A stretch of 64,000 nt of DNA, taken from contig NZ_VWMY01000042.1 in assembly GCF_008905045.1 (NCBI RefSeq), positions 13,659 through 77,658 on the forward strand, given 5' to 3'. Shown one piece after another: positions 19,737-27,545 of this stretch (positions within the stretch are counted from its first letter, which is position 1; each line of letters starts with the position of its first letter). The translations under genes and the position numbers were made by a program. The notes under the pieces were generated by a model, which saw only the letters and a program-made list of their open reading frames with translations, made no database searches and had not been told where the DNA came from. This stretch comes from Streptomyces albicerus (GTDB taxonomy: Bacteria > Actinomycetota > Actinomycetes > Streptomycetales > Streptomycetaceae).

Positions 19737-19800
19737 GGAGATTTGAACTCCTGACCCCCTGCATGCCATGCAGGTGCTCTACCAACTGAGCTATAGCCCC
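19728..19800 (-). tRNA. tRNA-Ala (anticodon GGC), second copy
   Basis: The 73 nucleotides are identical to the copy at 15392-15464, with the same cloverleaf and the GGC anticodon and no encoded CCA. The conserved upstream flank (TTGCGGTGT then CCGCC on the plus strand) suggests a duplication that included the promoter-proximal end. The 3' nine bases overlap the end of the HTH gene. Confidence 0.97.
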
Positions 19801-20483
19801 TTGCGGTGTCCCGCCCACCTTCCCGGCGGCGGAACAAGAAGAACTTTAGCCTGCGACCAGCCGGAAAGTGAAATCCACCCCGGCAGGCACAGGGGCCCGG
19901 ACGGGAGGCGCTTCGGGGCTGGGCGAGGGACGCCCGGCAGATCCGGTGCAGAGGCTTCCCGCGAGCTGGACGAAGACATCGCGAGCCGCGCGCGTGAGCT
20001 GCCGACAGGCCCGAAAGGCCCCTGCGCGTGGGCCGCCGACGGGCCGTGCGGGTGCGCCACCGGGCCGTGCTCGGGTGGCTCGCGCCCTGCACGTCAGGGT
20101 GGCTGACAGGGCCGTCTGGACGTCACAGCTTGGCTTCTGCCCGGCGACTCGCTCGGGGCTGCTGCAGCCAGTCGACCTGCCGCTGCCGCTGTGCCCGGGC
20201 GAAGCTCGCGGTCCGGCCTCCGGCAAGCCCGAAGCCGACCCTCCAGCCTCCGGCGGGCTGACGTCCGGCAGGGCTGAAGGCCTCCAGCGGGACTGGCCCC
20301 CAGCAGGACTGAAATCTGCCCTGCGACAGCCCCGAGGCCCGCCCCATGACGCGCCCGAGATCCGCCCTCCCCCGCGCCCGAGTCCGCTTCCAACGGGCCA
20401 GAAGTCCGCGTCCAACAGGGCCCGAGGCCCAACCTTCGGCGGCCCGAGCCGGCGCAAGGGCACCCGCGCCCCGGCCGCAGGCC
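19801..20483. other. 683-base non-coding tract with degenerate short repeats
   Basis: No convincing gene was found. Frames that stay open on both strands have proline/glycine/arginine-only composition and overlap each other, as expected from GC-rich non-coding DNA. Around 20245-20325 a unit resembling CAGCRGGRCTGAA is repeated four times at about 17-20 base spacing; its reverse complement, TTCAGCCCTGCCGG, looks like the dispersed Streptomyces repeat seen elsewhere in this window. The left end holds the promoter region of the second tRNA-Ala gene (TAAAGT on the minus strand near 19845). Confidence 0.5.
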
Positions 20484-21176
20484 CTAGTCGTCGTCCCCCA
20501 GTACCGGCTCCGGCAGCGTCCCCGCGTTGTGCTCCAGCAGTCGCCACCCGCGGGCGCCCTCGCCGAGGACGGACCAGCAGCAGTTGGACAGACCGCCGAG
20601 GCTCTCCCAGTGCTGGGACTCCAGGCCGAGGAGGCGGCCGATGGTGGTGCGGATGGTGCCGCCGTGGCTGACGACCACGAGCGTGCCGTCGTCGGGGAGT
20701 TTCTCGGCGTGCCGGAGCACCACGGGGGCCGCGCGGTCGGCGACCTCGGTCTCCAGTTCACCGCCGCCCCGGCGCACCGGCTCGCCGCGCTTCCACGCCG
20801 CGTACTCGTCGCCGTGCCGCGCGATGATCTCCTCGTGCGTCAGGCCCTGCCAGACGCCCGCGTACGTCTCGCGCAGGCCCTCGTCGTGCGTCACGTCGAG
20901 GCCGGTGAGCGCGGACAGCTCACCCGCGGTGTTCGCCGCCCGCTTCAGGTCCGAGGCGACGATCGCGTCGGGCCTCAGGGACGCGAGCAGCCGGGCCGCG
21001 CGGCGCGCCTGGCCCACACCGGTCTCGGTGAGCTCGACGTCCGTGGTGCCCTGGAAGCGGCGCTCCACGTTCCACGCCGTCTGGCCGTGGCGCCACAGAA
21101 TGACGCGACGCCCCCGGCCCGCTCTCTTCCCGGCCCCGGCCCCAGCGCCGGCCGACGCCTCCGCCCCGGCGGTCAC
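20484..21176 (-). CDS. Histidine phosphatase superfamily protein (phosphoglycerate mutase-like)
   Basis: The 230-residue protein has the RHG motif (ILWRHGQTAWN, catalytic His30). It also has the second conserved histidine in VVSHGGTIRTTIGRLLGL, and ETYAGVWQGLTHEEI with the acid residue typical of acid phosphatase-like members. Residues 1-20 are an Ala/Gly-rich leader without clear function. Its start overlaps the rsfS stop by four bases, so the two are translationally coupled. Members act on small phosphometabolites, so a housekeeping function in sugar-phosphate or nucleotide metabolism is likely; the substrate is unknown. Confidence 0.88.
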   Translation of the reverse strand: MTAGAEASAGAGAGAGKRAGRGRRVILWRHGQTAWNVERRFQGTTDVELTETGVGQARRAARLLASLRPDAIVASDLKRAANTAGELSALTGLDVTHDEGLRETYAGVWQGLTHEEIIARHGDEYAAWKRGEPVRRGGGELETEVADRAAPVVLRHAEKLPDDGTLVVVSHGGTIRTTIGRLLGLESQHWESLGGLSNCCWSVLGEGARGWRLLEHNAGTLPEPVLGDDD

Positions 21177-21619
21177 CGCAGCTCTCCGCGCAGCTCGGCG
21201 GCGTCCTCCGCGTCCTGGAGCTTGGCGTGCTCGGCGGCCTTGCCGCGCGTGGCCTTGGCGTCAGCGGGCAGGTCGAGCTCGGGGCAGTCCTTCCAGAGCC
21301 GCTCGAGCGCGTAGAACACGCGCTCCTCGCTGTGCTGGACGTGCACCACGATGTCGACGTAGTCGAGCAGGATCCAGCGGGCGTCGCGGTCGCCCTCGCG
21401 GCGCACCGGCTTCGCGCCGAGTTCCTTGCTCAGCCGCTCCTCGATCTCGTCGACGATCGACTTGACCTGGCGGTCGTTGGGCGCGGAGGCCAGCAGGAAG
21501 GCGTCCGTGATCGACAGCACGTCGCTGACGTCGTACGCGATGATGTCGTGCGCGAGCTTGTCGGCGGCCGCCTGTGCGGCGGCGGTGATGAGCTCGTGAG
21601 AGCGGTCAGTGGCGGTCAC
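21173..21619 (-). CDS. rsfS: Ribosomal silencing factor
   Basis: RsfS binds ribosomal protein L14 and blocks joining of the two ribosomal subunits in starvation. The 148-residue product has the family core: YDVSDVLSITDAFLLASAPN, followed by RQVKSIVDEIEERL and the signature WILLDYVDIVVHVQ. A charged, alanine-rich tail of about 30 residues follows the core. In most bacteria rsfS follows nadD; here nadD, an LCP-like gene and rsfS lie in that order on the minus strand. A MITE sits between the LCP-like gene and rsfS. The stop overlaps the phosphatase start (ATGA). Confidence 0.95.
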   Translation of the reverse strand: MTATDRSHELITAAAQAAADKLAHDIIAYDVSDVLSITDAFLLASAPNDRQVKSIVDEIEERLSKELGAKPVRREGDRDARWILLDYVDIVVHVQHSEERVFYALERLWKDCPELDLPADAKATRGKAAEHAKLQDAEDAAELRGELR

Positions 21620-21662
21620 TACAAGGCTTTCCGTAGGCGGTCATGAGTCCCCCGGAGGGGTA

Positions 21663-21849
21663 GGGCCTGTCCGGCGGATCATGCCGGAGACGCGGGGTCC
21701 GGCACGCACATCTGCGGCGTTGACGTCGGTTGCCGACGCTTCGCGCGCCGACGCCCTCCTCCGCCTTGCAGCCGCACGCACCGGACCCCGCTCATCCGTG
21801 CTTGTCAGGCGCCATGACTTTCTTCCGACCTGATCCGCCGGACAGGCCC
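21663..21849. mobile_element. 187-bp MITE with perfect 19-bp terminal inverted repeats
   Basis: The ends, GGGCCTGTCCGGCGGATCA at 21663-21681 and its exact reverse complement at 21831-21849, are flanked by TA on both sides (21661-21662, 21850-21851). This is the target-site signature of IS630/Tc1-mariner-type transposition. The interior carries no coding frame. It is itself partly self-complementary (for example CGGGGTCCGG near 21695 with CCGGACCCCG at 21781-21790), so the transcript would fold into a long hairpin. It is inserted between the LCP-like gene and rsfS, where read-through transcription would cross it. I recall closely similar sequences being scattered in Streptomyces genomes, but could not check. 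Confidence 0.85.
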
Positions 21850-21981
21850 TACCCCAAGGGTCTCACGGACCGCCGACAGCACCCCACGTGATTAAGGAGC
21901 CTGTTTCTGAACCCCCGCCTGCGCTCCGGGCGCCCGGGGGCCGGGTCGCGCAAGCCCCGAGCGCCCTCTGAAGCCCCCCGG

Positions 21982-23772
21982 TCAGCCGCCCGCCGAATCG
22001 CCCACCTTGTAGTCCTGGCCCAGCACCACCGACACATCCGCGTTCGACGTGACCTTGCCCTTCTTCACGGAACTCGTCGGCAGGCCCAGCGTCTTGGCGA
22101 CCTCCACCGCGTCCTCCTTCTTCGCGGCGTCGGTGTATGTGATCTGGGACACGGACTGCGCGGCACCGGCCCTACCGCCGTCGACGAACGTGTAGCCGCC
22201 GTTGAGCAGCACGACCCGGGCCTGTTCGGTGGCGTCCTCGTTGCCCGTGGCGTTGCGGATGCCGACCTGGACGGCCGCGTCCTTCTCGGGGCTCTTCGCG
22301 GTGCCGCCGAGGACGTCCTTGACCACGCTGTCGCCGGCCTGCGCGCTGAGCCTGCCGTCCGTCTGGACCGGCAGCAGCGCCGTCTTGTAGTCGCCGACCT
22401 TGGCGCGGTCGGCGAGCTTGGACAGGAAGGCGCCGAGGTCCTTGTCGGTCAGCGAGGGGTCGAGGATCTGCGCGAGCGTCTGCACGGTGGTCGTCGCGGC
22501 CTGCGGGTCCGACGAGAGCTTGCGGAGCACGCCCTGCATGACCTGGCCGAACCGCTCCAGCTGGGCGTTCTGCGACTCCCCGGAGGCGCGGTACGTGGCG
22601 TACGCGACGGCCATCTTGCCGCTCAGCGTCTGGTCGTCGCCCTTGTTGACGAGGGGCGCCTCGCCCTTCTTCTTCGCGTCCGGGTCCGGCACGTTCGCGT
22701 TGGTGTCGATGTCGATGTTGCCGACGAGTTCGACGAGGTTGTTGAGGTACGGGGTGTCGAGGCGCCAGGTACCCTCGATGTCCGTCCCGAGCACGGTGTC
22801 GAGCTCGTCGCGCGTCCCGGAGGAACCGTCGTCGTCGACCGACTTGGCGAGCGTGGTCGTGGTGCCGTTCTCGTCCGTCACGGCAAGGGAGTTGGGCAGC
22901 AGGACGGTGGTGCCCTGCTTGGTGGTGGTGTTGTTGACGAGCAGCGCCGTCGAGGTGCCGCCGCCCTTGGTGTTGTGCAGATGGACGATGATCACGTCGC
23001 GCTTCTGGGCCCCGGCGGCGGTGGTCGCGCCGGGCTTCGAGTCGGACGAGGTCCCGGGGAGCTTCCCGGCGTACCAGAGGTAGCCGACGCCGCCGACCGC
23101 GACCAGCGCGAGCGTCACGACCAGGGCGACGACACGGCCGCGGGCCCGGCGCCTGGCCTCCTCGCGCCGCTCAGTGCGGTTCTCGGTGAACTTCAGCCAG
23201 TCGATGACGTCTTCGGAGTCCTCGGGCTGCTCCTCGACGAAGGCGAACTGCTCGGTGCGGTAGTCCCGGTCCTCCCGGGCTCCCTGCTCCGTGTCGGTCC
23301 GGTCCCCGTCGGTCCGCGACGACGGCTCCGCGGTCTCCGCGGGCCTCGCCTGCTGCGGGATGTAGGCGGTCTGCCCGGCGGCCTGAGGCTGCTGCCGGCC
23401 CGTGCTCGCGGCCTGCCCGTACGCGTCGTACGCGGTCGGAGCCCCGCCCGAACTCCCCCTGCCGTACGGGTCGTACGAGGAGGCGGGCTGCTGTTGAGCC
23501 GTGTCATAGGACGCCACAGGTTGCTGCTGGTCGGTGTCATACGACGACATGGGCGCCTGCTGGCCGGTCGCGTACGGGTCGTACCCGTACCCCTGCTGCC
23601 CCTGCGCCTGGCCCCCGTAGGGGTCGTACGAGCCGTACTCCTGTTGCTGCGGAGGTTGTCGCGGTGGCTGCCCCGGCGGCGGTACCTGCCGGTACACAGG
23701 CTGCCCGAACTCGTCGTAGCCGACGAGCTCGTACTGGTCGCCCCCGTACCCAGCGTCGTATCGGTCGTTCAC
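21982..23772 (-). CDS. LytR-CpsA-Psr-like membrane protein with degenerate active site and LytR_C domain
   Basis: The 596-residue protein starts at GTG 23772 (MNDRYDAGYGGDQYELVGYD). Residues 1-240 are cytoplasmic, rich in Tyr, Gln and Pro with repeats such as SYDPYG and YDTDQQQP. A membrane helix (VVALVVTLALVAVGGVGYLWY) follows at about 274-294. The extracellular part has an LCP-like domain, then a LytR_C domain (VQVGIRNATGNEDATEQAR through VSVVLGQDYKVG). Normal LCP enzymes attach glycopolymers to peptidoglycan and have an Arg-Asp pair in the strand (S/P)RD; here the equivalent reads LLPNSLAV, so the catalytic arginine is missing. It lies between nadD (16 bases upstream) and rsfS, and is probably not a ligase. 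Confidence 0.82.
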   Translation of the reverse strand: MNDRYDAGYGGDQYELVGYDEFGQPVYRQVPPPGQPPRQPPQQQEYGSYDPYGGQAQGQQGYGYDPYATGQQAPMSSYDTDQQQPVASYDTAQQQPASSYDPYGRGSSGGAPTAYDAYGQAASTGRQQPQAAGQTAYIPQQARPAETAEPSSRTDGDRTDTEQGAREDRDYRTEQFAFVEEQPEDSEDVIDWLKFTENRTERREEARRRARGRVVALVVTLALVAVGGVGYLWYAGKLPGTSSDSKPGATTAAGAQKRDVIIVHLHNTKGGGTSTALLVNNTTTKQGTTVLLPNSLAVTDENGTTTTLAKSVDDDGSSGTRDELDTVLGTDIEGTWRLDTPYLNNLVELVGNIDIDTNANVPDPDAKKKGEAPLVNKGDDQTLSGKMAVAYATYRASGESQNAQLERFGQVMQGVLRKLSSDPQAATTTVQTLAQILDPSLTDKDLGAFLSKLADRAKVGDYKTALLPVQTDGRLSAQAGDSVVKDVLGGTAKSPEKDAAVQVGIRNATGNEDATEQARVVLLNGGYTFVDGGRAGAAQSVSQITYTDAAKKEDAVEVAKTLGLPTSSVKKGKVTSNADVSVVLGQDYKVGDSAGG

Positions 23773-23788
23773 CGGTGCCCCTCTCGGC

Positions 23789-24463
23789 TCACTCGCCGCG
23801 GTACAGCTCTCGCTTGTCGATGTAGCGCACCACACCGTCCGGCACCAGATACCAGACCGGGTCGCCGTTCGCGACTCGGGCACGGCAGTCCGTGGACGAG
23901 ATGGCGAGCGCGGGAACCTCGACGAGCGAGACACCGCCCTCCGGCAGGCCGGGGTCGGCCAGTATGTGGCCGGGCCTGGTGACCCCGATGAAGTGCGCGA
24001 GGGAGAACAGCTCTTCGGCATCGCGCCAGGTGAGGATCTGGCCGAGCGCGTCGGCGCCGGTGATGAAGAAGAGGTCCGTGTCCGGGTTGAGCGCGCGCAG
24101 ATCGCGCAGCGTGTCCGTGGTGTAGGTCGGGCCGCCGCGGTCGATGTCGATGCGGCTCACGGAGAACTGCGGGTTCTCGGCGGTCGCGATGACCGTCATC
24201 AGATAGCGGTCCTCGGCCGCGGAGACCTTGCGGTCGGTCTTCTGCCACGGCTGTCCGGTGGGCACGAACACCACCTCGTCGAGGTGGAACTGCGCGGCGA
24301 CCTCACTGGCCGCCACGAGGTGCCCGTGGTGGATCGGGTCGAACGTTCCGCCCATGACGCCGAGGCGGCGCTTGCCCGGATTCGACGGGCCGTTTCCGGG
24401 ACCACGCCGTGCGCCGTGCGCCGTGCCGCCCGTCGGACCGGTAGGCATGTCCTGCTCTCCCAT
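23789..24463 (-). CDS. nadD: Nicotinate-nucleotide adenylyltransferase
   Basis: NadD makes deamido-NAD from nicotinate mononucleotide and ATP. The 224-residue product has the nucleotidyltransferase signature GVMGGTFDPIHHGHLVAASE at about residues 34-53. It also has the ISSTDCRAR signature near residue 184 and the GADALGQILTW stretch. The first 30 residues (Gly/Pro/Arg-rich) precede the usual family start. The ATG at 24463 (MGEQDMPTGPTGG) is preferred over the long open extension to 24751, which covers a small membrane-protein gene. The LCP-like gene starts 16 bases after the stop. Confidence 0.95.
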   Translation of the reverse strand: MGEQDMPTGPTGGTAHGARRGPGNGPSNPGKRRLGVMGGTFDPIHHGHLVAASEVAAQFHLDEVVFVPTGQPWQKTDRKVSAAEDRYLMTVIATAENPQFSVSRIDIDRGGPTYTTDTLRDLRALNPDTDLFFITGADALGQILTWRDAEELFSLAHFIGVTRPGHILADPGLPEGGVSLVEVPALAISSTDCRARVANGDPVWYLVPDGVVRYIDKRELYRGE

Positions 24464-24510
24464 GCGTGCAGACCCTACCGGCCCGGACGGCGGGCCCTGT
24501 CGCGCGGGCG

Positions 24511-24675
24511 TCAGCGGTCCCGGTTGAAGCGGGTCGTGATCCACAGCAGCAGCAGGAGGACGAACAGGGCTCCGCCGCCGGTCAGGTAGGGGCTGAGGCT
24601 CTCGTGGTTGCCGCCGTGCTCCTCGCCCTCGGCGGCAAGTGTGACCAACTGGGCAGCGGTGCTGTGGAAGCTCAT
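24511..24675 (-). CDS. 54-residue single-span membrane protein A
   Basis: The frame begins MSFHSTAAQLVTLAAEG, continues through an acidic/Gly segment (EEHGGNHESLSPYLTGG) and ends with a membrane helix plus basic tail (ALFVLLLLLWITTRFNRDR). It uses third-position G/C throughout and sits 48 bases upstream of nadD on the same strand. A protein of the same layout lies just upstream at 24786-24941, and both end with an aromatic-x-Arg-Asp tail. I do not know a family name. The C-terminal basic end predicts an N-out, C-in orientation. Confidence 0.65.
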   Translation of the reverse strand: MSFHSTAAQLVTLAAEGEEHGGNHESLSPYLTGGGALFVLLLLLWITTRFNRDR

Positions 24676-24785
24676 CTTCGGCAGAACCTATCCGGTGTGG
24701 GCGGGATAAAGACTTCCGCACATCGTATGCGGGGGCCGAAGCCGGCATCACTCCGACTCCGCTGTCGGGAACCTTCCGCCGGGTC

Positions 24786-24941
24786 TCAGTCGTCCCGCTT
24801 GTAGCCGCGCAGCAAGAACCAGGCGGTCAGTACACAGCCCACGACCATCACGATCAGCACGACACGGAGGAGATTCCCCGCCCCTTGCTGCTCGGCGGCG
24901 CTCGCGGCCTCGGTGAGCCAGGTTCCGGGAAGGTGCTCCAT
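24786..24941 (-). CDS. 51-residue single-span membrane protein B
   Basis: The frame begins MEHLPGTWLTEAASAAEQQ, has a helix LLRVVLIVMVVGCVLTAWFLL and ends RGYKRDD. The ribosome binding site AAGGAG lies nine bases before the ATG. Like its neighbour at 24511-24675 it is a tiny protein with an extracellular N-terminus and a short, charged cytoplasmic tail; the two may be old duplicates. It is divergent from the M48 protease gene, whose start is 90 bases away. Confidence 0.7.
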   Translation of the reverse strand: MEHLPGTWLTEAASAAEQQGAGNLLRVVLIVMVVGCVLTAWFLLRGYKRDD

Positions 24942-25030
24942 GACGTACGACTCCTTCGCTGTACTGCCCGTCCACGGTATCTCCGCCTAGGCTGGACCCC
25001 GCCTTGGGGGCACAGAAGGCAATCAAACGC

Positions 25031-26140
25031 ATGGGGGACCACATGCCAGAAGACAGCCACGAGAACGTACCGAGCAGGCAGCGCCGGCGCTTCGAGGGGA
25101 TCTCCTCCCGGGCGTACGAACACCCGGCGGACCGCTCGGCCCTGGTCGCCCTGCGCAAGCTCAGCGGCTTCGACACGGTCTTCAAGGCGCTCAGCGGCCT
25201 GCTCCCGGAGCGCAGTCTCAGGCTGCTGTTCCTGTCGGACTCGGTGCGCGTCTCGGACGCCCAGTTCGCGCACCTGAACGACATGCTGCGCGACGCCTGC
25301 TACATCCTGGACCTGGAGAAGGTCCCGCCGATGTACGTCAACCAGGACCCGCAGCCGAACGCGATGTGCATCGGCCTCGACGAGCCCATCATCGTCGTCA
25401 CCACCGGCCTCGTGGAGCTGCTCGACGAGGAGGAGATGCGGGCGGTCGTCGGCCACGAGGTGGGCCACGCGCTGTCCGGCCACTCCGTCTACCGCACGAT
25501 CCTGCTCTTCCTGACCAGCCTCGCCCTCCGGGTGGCCTGGATCCCGCTCGGCAACCTCGCGATCATGGCGATCGTGACGGCCCTGCGCGAGTGGTTCCGC
25601 AAGTCGGAGCTCTCCGCGGACCGGGCGGGCCTCCTGGTCGGCCAGGACCTGCAGGCCTCCATGCGCGGCCTGATGAAGATCGCGGGCGGCAACCACCTGC
25701 ACGAGATGAACGTGGACGCGTTCCTCGCCCAGGCCGAGGAGTACGAGGCCGGGGGCGACCTCCGCGACTCCGTGCTCAAGATCCTGAACGTGATGCCCCG
25801 CTCCCACCCCTTCACCACGGTCCGGGCGGCCGAGCTGAAGAAGTGGGCCGAGTCCCGCGACTACCAGCGGATCATGGACGGCCACTACCCGCGCCGGGAC
25901 GAGGACCGGGACACCTCGGTCACGGACTCCTTCCGGCAGTCGGCGTCCAGTTACGCCAGCGATGTGAAGAGCTCCAAGGACCCGCTGATGAAGCTGGTCA
26001 GCGACATCGCGGGCGGCGCGGGCGACCTCGGCGGCCGGGTGCGGCGCGGCTTCGGCGGCTTCGCGACCGGCGGCGGCTCCCCCAAGGACCAGCCGCCCAC
26101 CGACCGCCCGGACGACGAGAGCCCCAACGGAAGCAGCTGA
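25031..26140 (+). CDS. M48-family membrane metalloprotease
   Basis: The 369-residue protein has the zinc site HEVGH at 142-146 within AVVGHEVGHALSGHS, and the downstream metal ligand region SELSADRAGLLVG. The two hydrophobic stretches between them (about 155-186) make it HtpX-like, with the protease domain facing the cytoplasm. HtpX-type enzymes degrade damaged membrane proteins. The C-terminal 90 residues are a Gly/Ser/Pro-rich tail. The start is uncertain: ATG 25031 (MGDHMPEDSHEN) or 25043 (MPEDSHEN), the latter behind GGGGGA. The next genes on the opposite strand encode two anchored proteins sharing an SVVFDE motif. A 13-base direct repeat (CGGAAGCAGCTGA) spans the stop. Confidence 0.88.
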   Translation: MGDHMPEDSHENVPSRQRRRFEGISSRAYEHPADRSALVALRKLSGFDTVFKALSGLLPERSLRLLFLSDSVRVSDAQFAHLNDMLRDACYILDLEKVPPMYVNQDPQPNAMCIGLDEPIIVVTTGLVELLDEEEMRAVVGHEVGHALSGHSVYRTILLFLTSLALRVAWIPLGNLAIMAIVTALREWFRKSELSADRAGLLVGQDLQASMRGLMKIAGGNHLHEMNVDAFLAQAEEYEAGGDLRDSVLKILNVMPRSHPFTTVRAAELKKWAESRDYQRIMDGHYPRRDEDRDTSVTDSFRQSASSYASDVKSSKDPLMKLVSDIAGGAGDLGGRVRRGFGGFATGGGSPKDQPPTDRPDDESPNGSS

Positions 26141-26274
26141 CGGAAGCAGCTGAGACAAGGAGCCCCGACGGAGCCGGCTGATCAGGCCTGGAAACTGATC
26201 ACGGACAGCTGGACCAGCCGGACTTCGTCACAGACAGCACAGGCTGCAGAGACAGACAGTAGAGACAGAGACAG

Positions 26275-27342
26275 CTAGAGCCTGGGCTGGGCACTGGCCG
26301 CCAGCGACCCGCACAGCGCCGTGGCACTGCCCGTCGCGTACGGGTCGGTGCCGGCCGGGCCGCCCACCTTGGCCGTCTCGCCCGCGAGCAGCGGACGCAG
26401 ATGGTTCGTCGCGTCCTCGGCGCAGGCCAGCGGCCCGGCCTGGACGTACGAGACGACCAGCTCGGTCTGGTGCATGCGCAGATCGTCGCGGTCGAACCGG
26501 AAGTGCAGCTCGCGCCGCACGGTGAACAGCGAGGCCCTGGCCTTCTCGTCCGAGCCGGTCGGCCGCAGCGCGTAGACGAAGGTGTGGTCGGCGCTGACCT
26601 CGAGGGTGTCGGAGTCGGTCTCGGCGGCCGTCAGCGTGCCCTGCACCCGGATCTTGCGGTCTGCCAGCTCGGCCTGGTTCGGGTCGAAGCGGACCAGCCA
26701 GCCGGTGGGCGCGTGCCGCCCGTCCGCGGACGGGCTCTCGAAGCTCTGGTCGAACTGGTCGAGCTGCTGCGGGTCGAGCAGTATCCGCACGGACCGGGTG
26801 GCGCCGCCGGTGAGCACGTCCGGGTCGAGCGAGGACTCGACGAGGTAGTCCTTGGCCGTGGTCAGGGCGGTGACGACCTGGCTGTCGGAGAAGTGCGCGG
26901 TGCGCCGGGAGGCGGGCAGGGTGATGCCGTCGGCGCCGATGCGGAACTGGCCGGCCGGGCTGTGCGCGTACAGCGCCTCGACGTCGGCGGTGCCGGGCAC
27001 GGCGCTCTGCGGCGCGAGCGGGATCACGGTCATCCGCAGCGGCTCGGGGTGCTTCTCGGCGGGCGTCTGGTACGGGTGGCGTACGCCCATGTAGATCGCG
27101 GTGCCGAAGGCCACGGCGATCAGCAGGACGAGGATCAGCGCCTGCCGCGACAGGCCCCGGCGCAGCGGCGGGCGGCGGCGGACGGCCGGGGCGTGGTCGG
27201 CGATCCGCTCCTGCGCGGAGAACTCCTGGAGGCGGGCAGCCCTGACGAACGACTCGTCGAAGACGACGGATCGGTACTCGTCCTCGCCACCACCGGGAGC
27301 ACCCTCGGGTGTCCCCTCAGGTGGGTCTCCAGGTCCGCCCAT
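26275..27342 (-). CDS. Membrane-anchored protein with N-terminal SVVFDE motif, large extracellular domain
   Basis: The 355-residue protein has a cytoplasmic N-terminus with the motif DEYRSVVFDESFVRAARLQE (residues 21-40), followed by FSAQERIADHAP. One membrane helix follows (about 66-88, RQALILVLLIAVAFGTAIYM), and then an extracellular domain of about 265 residues. This domain has two conserved cysteines (LACAED, TALCGSL), which may form a disulphide. No enzymatic motif is visible. The neighbouring protein at 27546-28163 has the same SVVFDE/FVRAA/ER motif at its N-terminus. The shared motif probably binds a common cytoplasmic partner. Confidence 0.75.
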   Translation of the reverse strand: MGGPGDPPEGTPEGAPGGGEDEYRSVVFDESFVRAARLQEFSAQERIADHAPAVRRRPPLRRGLSRQALILVLLIAVAFGTAIYMGVRHPYQTPAEKHPEPLRMTVIPLAPQSAVPGTADVEALYAHSPAGQFRIGADGITLPASRRTAHFSDSQVVTALTTAKDYLVESSLDPDVLTGGATRSVRILLDPQQLDQFDQSFESPSADGRHAPTGWLVRFDPNQAELADRKIRVQGTLTAAETDSDTLEVSADHTFVYALRPTGSDEKARASLFTVRRELHFRFDRDDLRMHQTELVVSYVQAGPLACAEDATNHLRPLLAGETAKVGGPAGTDPYATGSATALCGSLAASAQPRL

Positions 27343-27545
27343 ACTTTCAGAGTAGGTCTCAGGGACCTCAGGTAAACGCCCTGGTACACGACAAGTTCTG
27401 ACAGGTTCTCACCAGGGTCGCCACCAGGTCCCGGGCCTGCCCCGTAGAAGATCCCGGGCCGGCCCCGCGGGCTGCGGAGGAGCGTTTTCAAACCTGTCCC
27501 GGGCCCGGTCTCGCAGAGACGCACAGAACGAGACGCACAGAACCC

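Noticed and set aside
15392..19800. Integrated genomic island with tRNA attachment sites
   Set aside because: No integrase, and the repeated unit is a complete tRNA gene rather than a short att core; a simple duplication suffices.
19868..20671. 267-codon plus-strand frame after the second tRNA-Ala
   Set aside because: Overlaps the phosphatase gene antisense and has low-complexity content; no ribosome binding site.
23789..24751. Long form of NadD (320 residues)
   Set aside because: The extra N-terminus covers the antiparallel-free small membrane-protein gene and lacks family similarity; the start at 24463 gives normal length.
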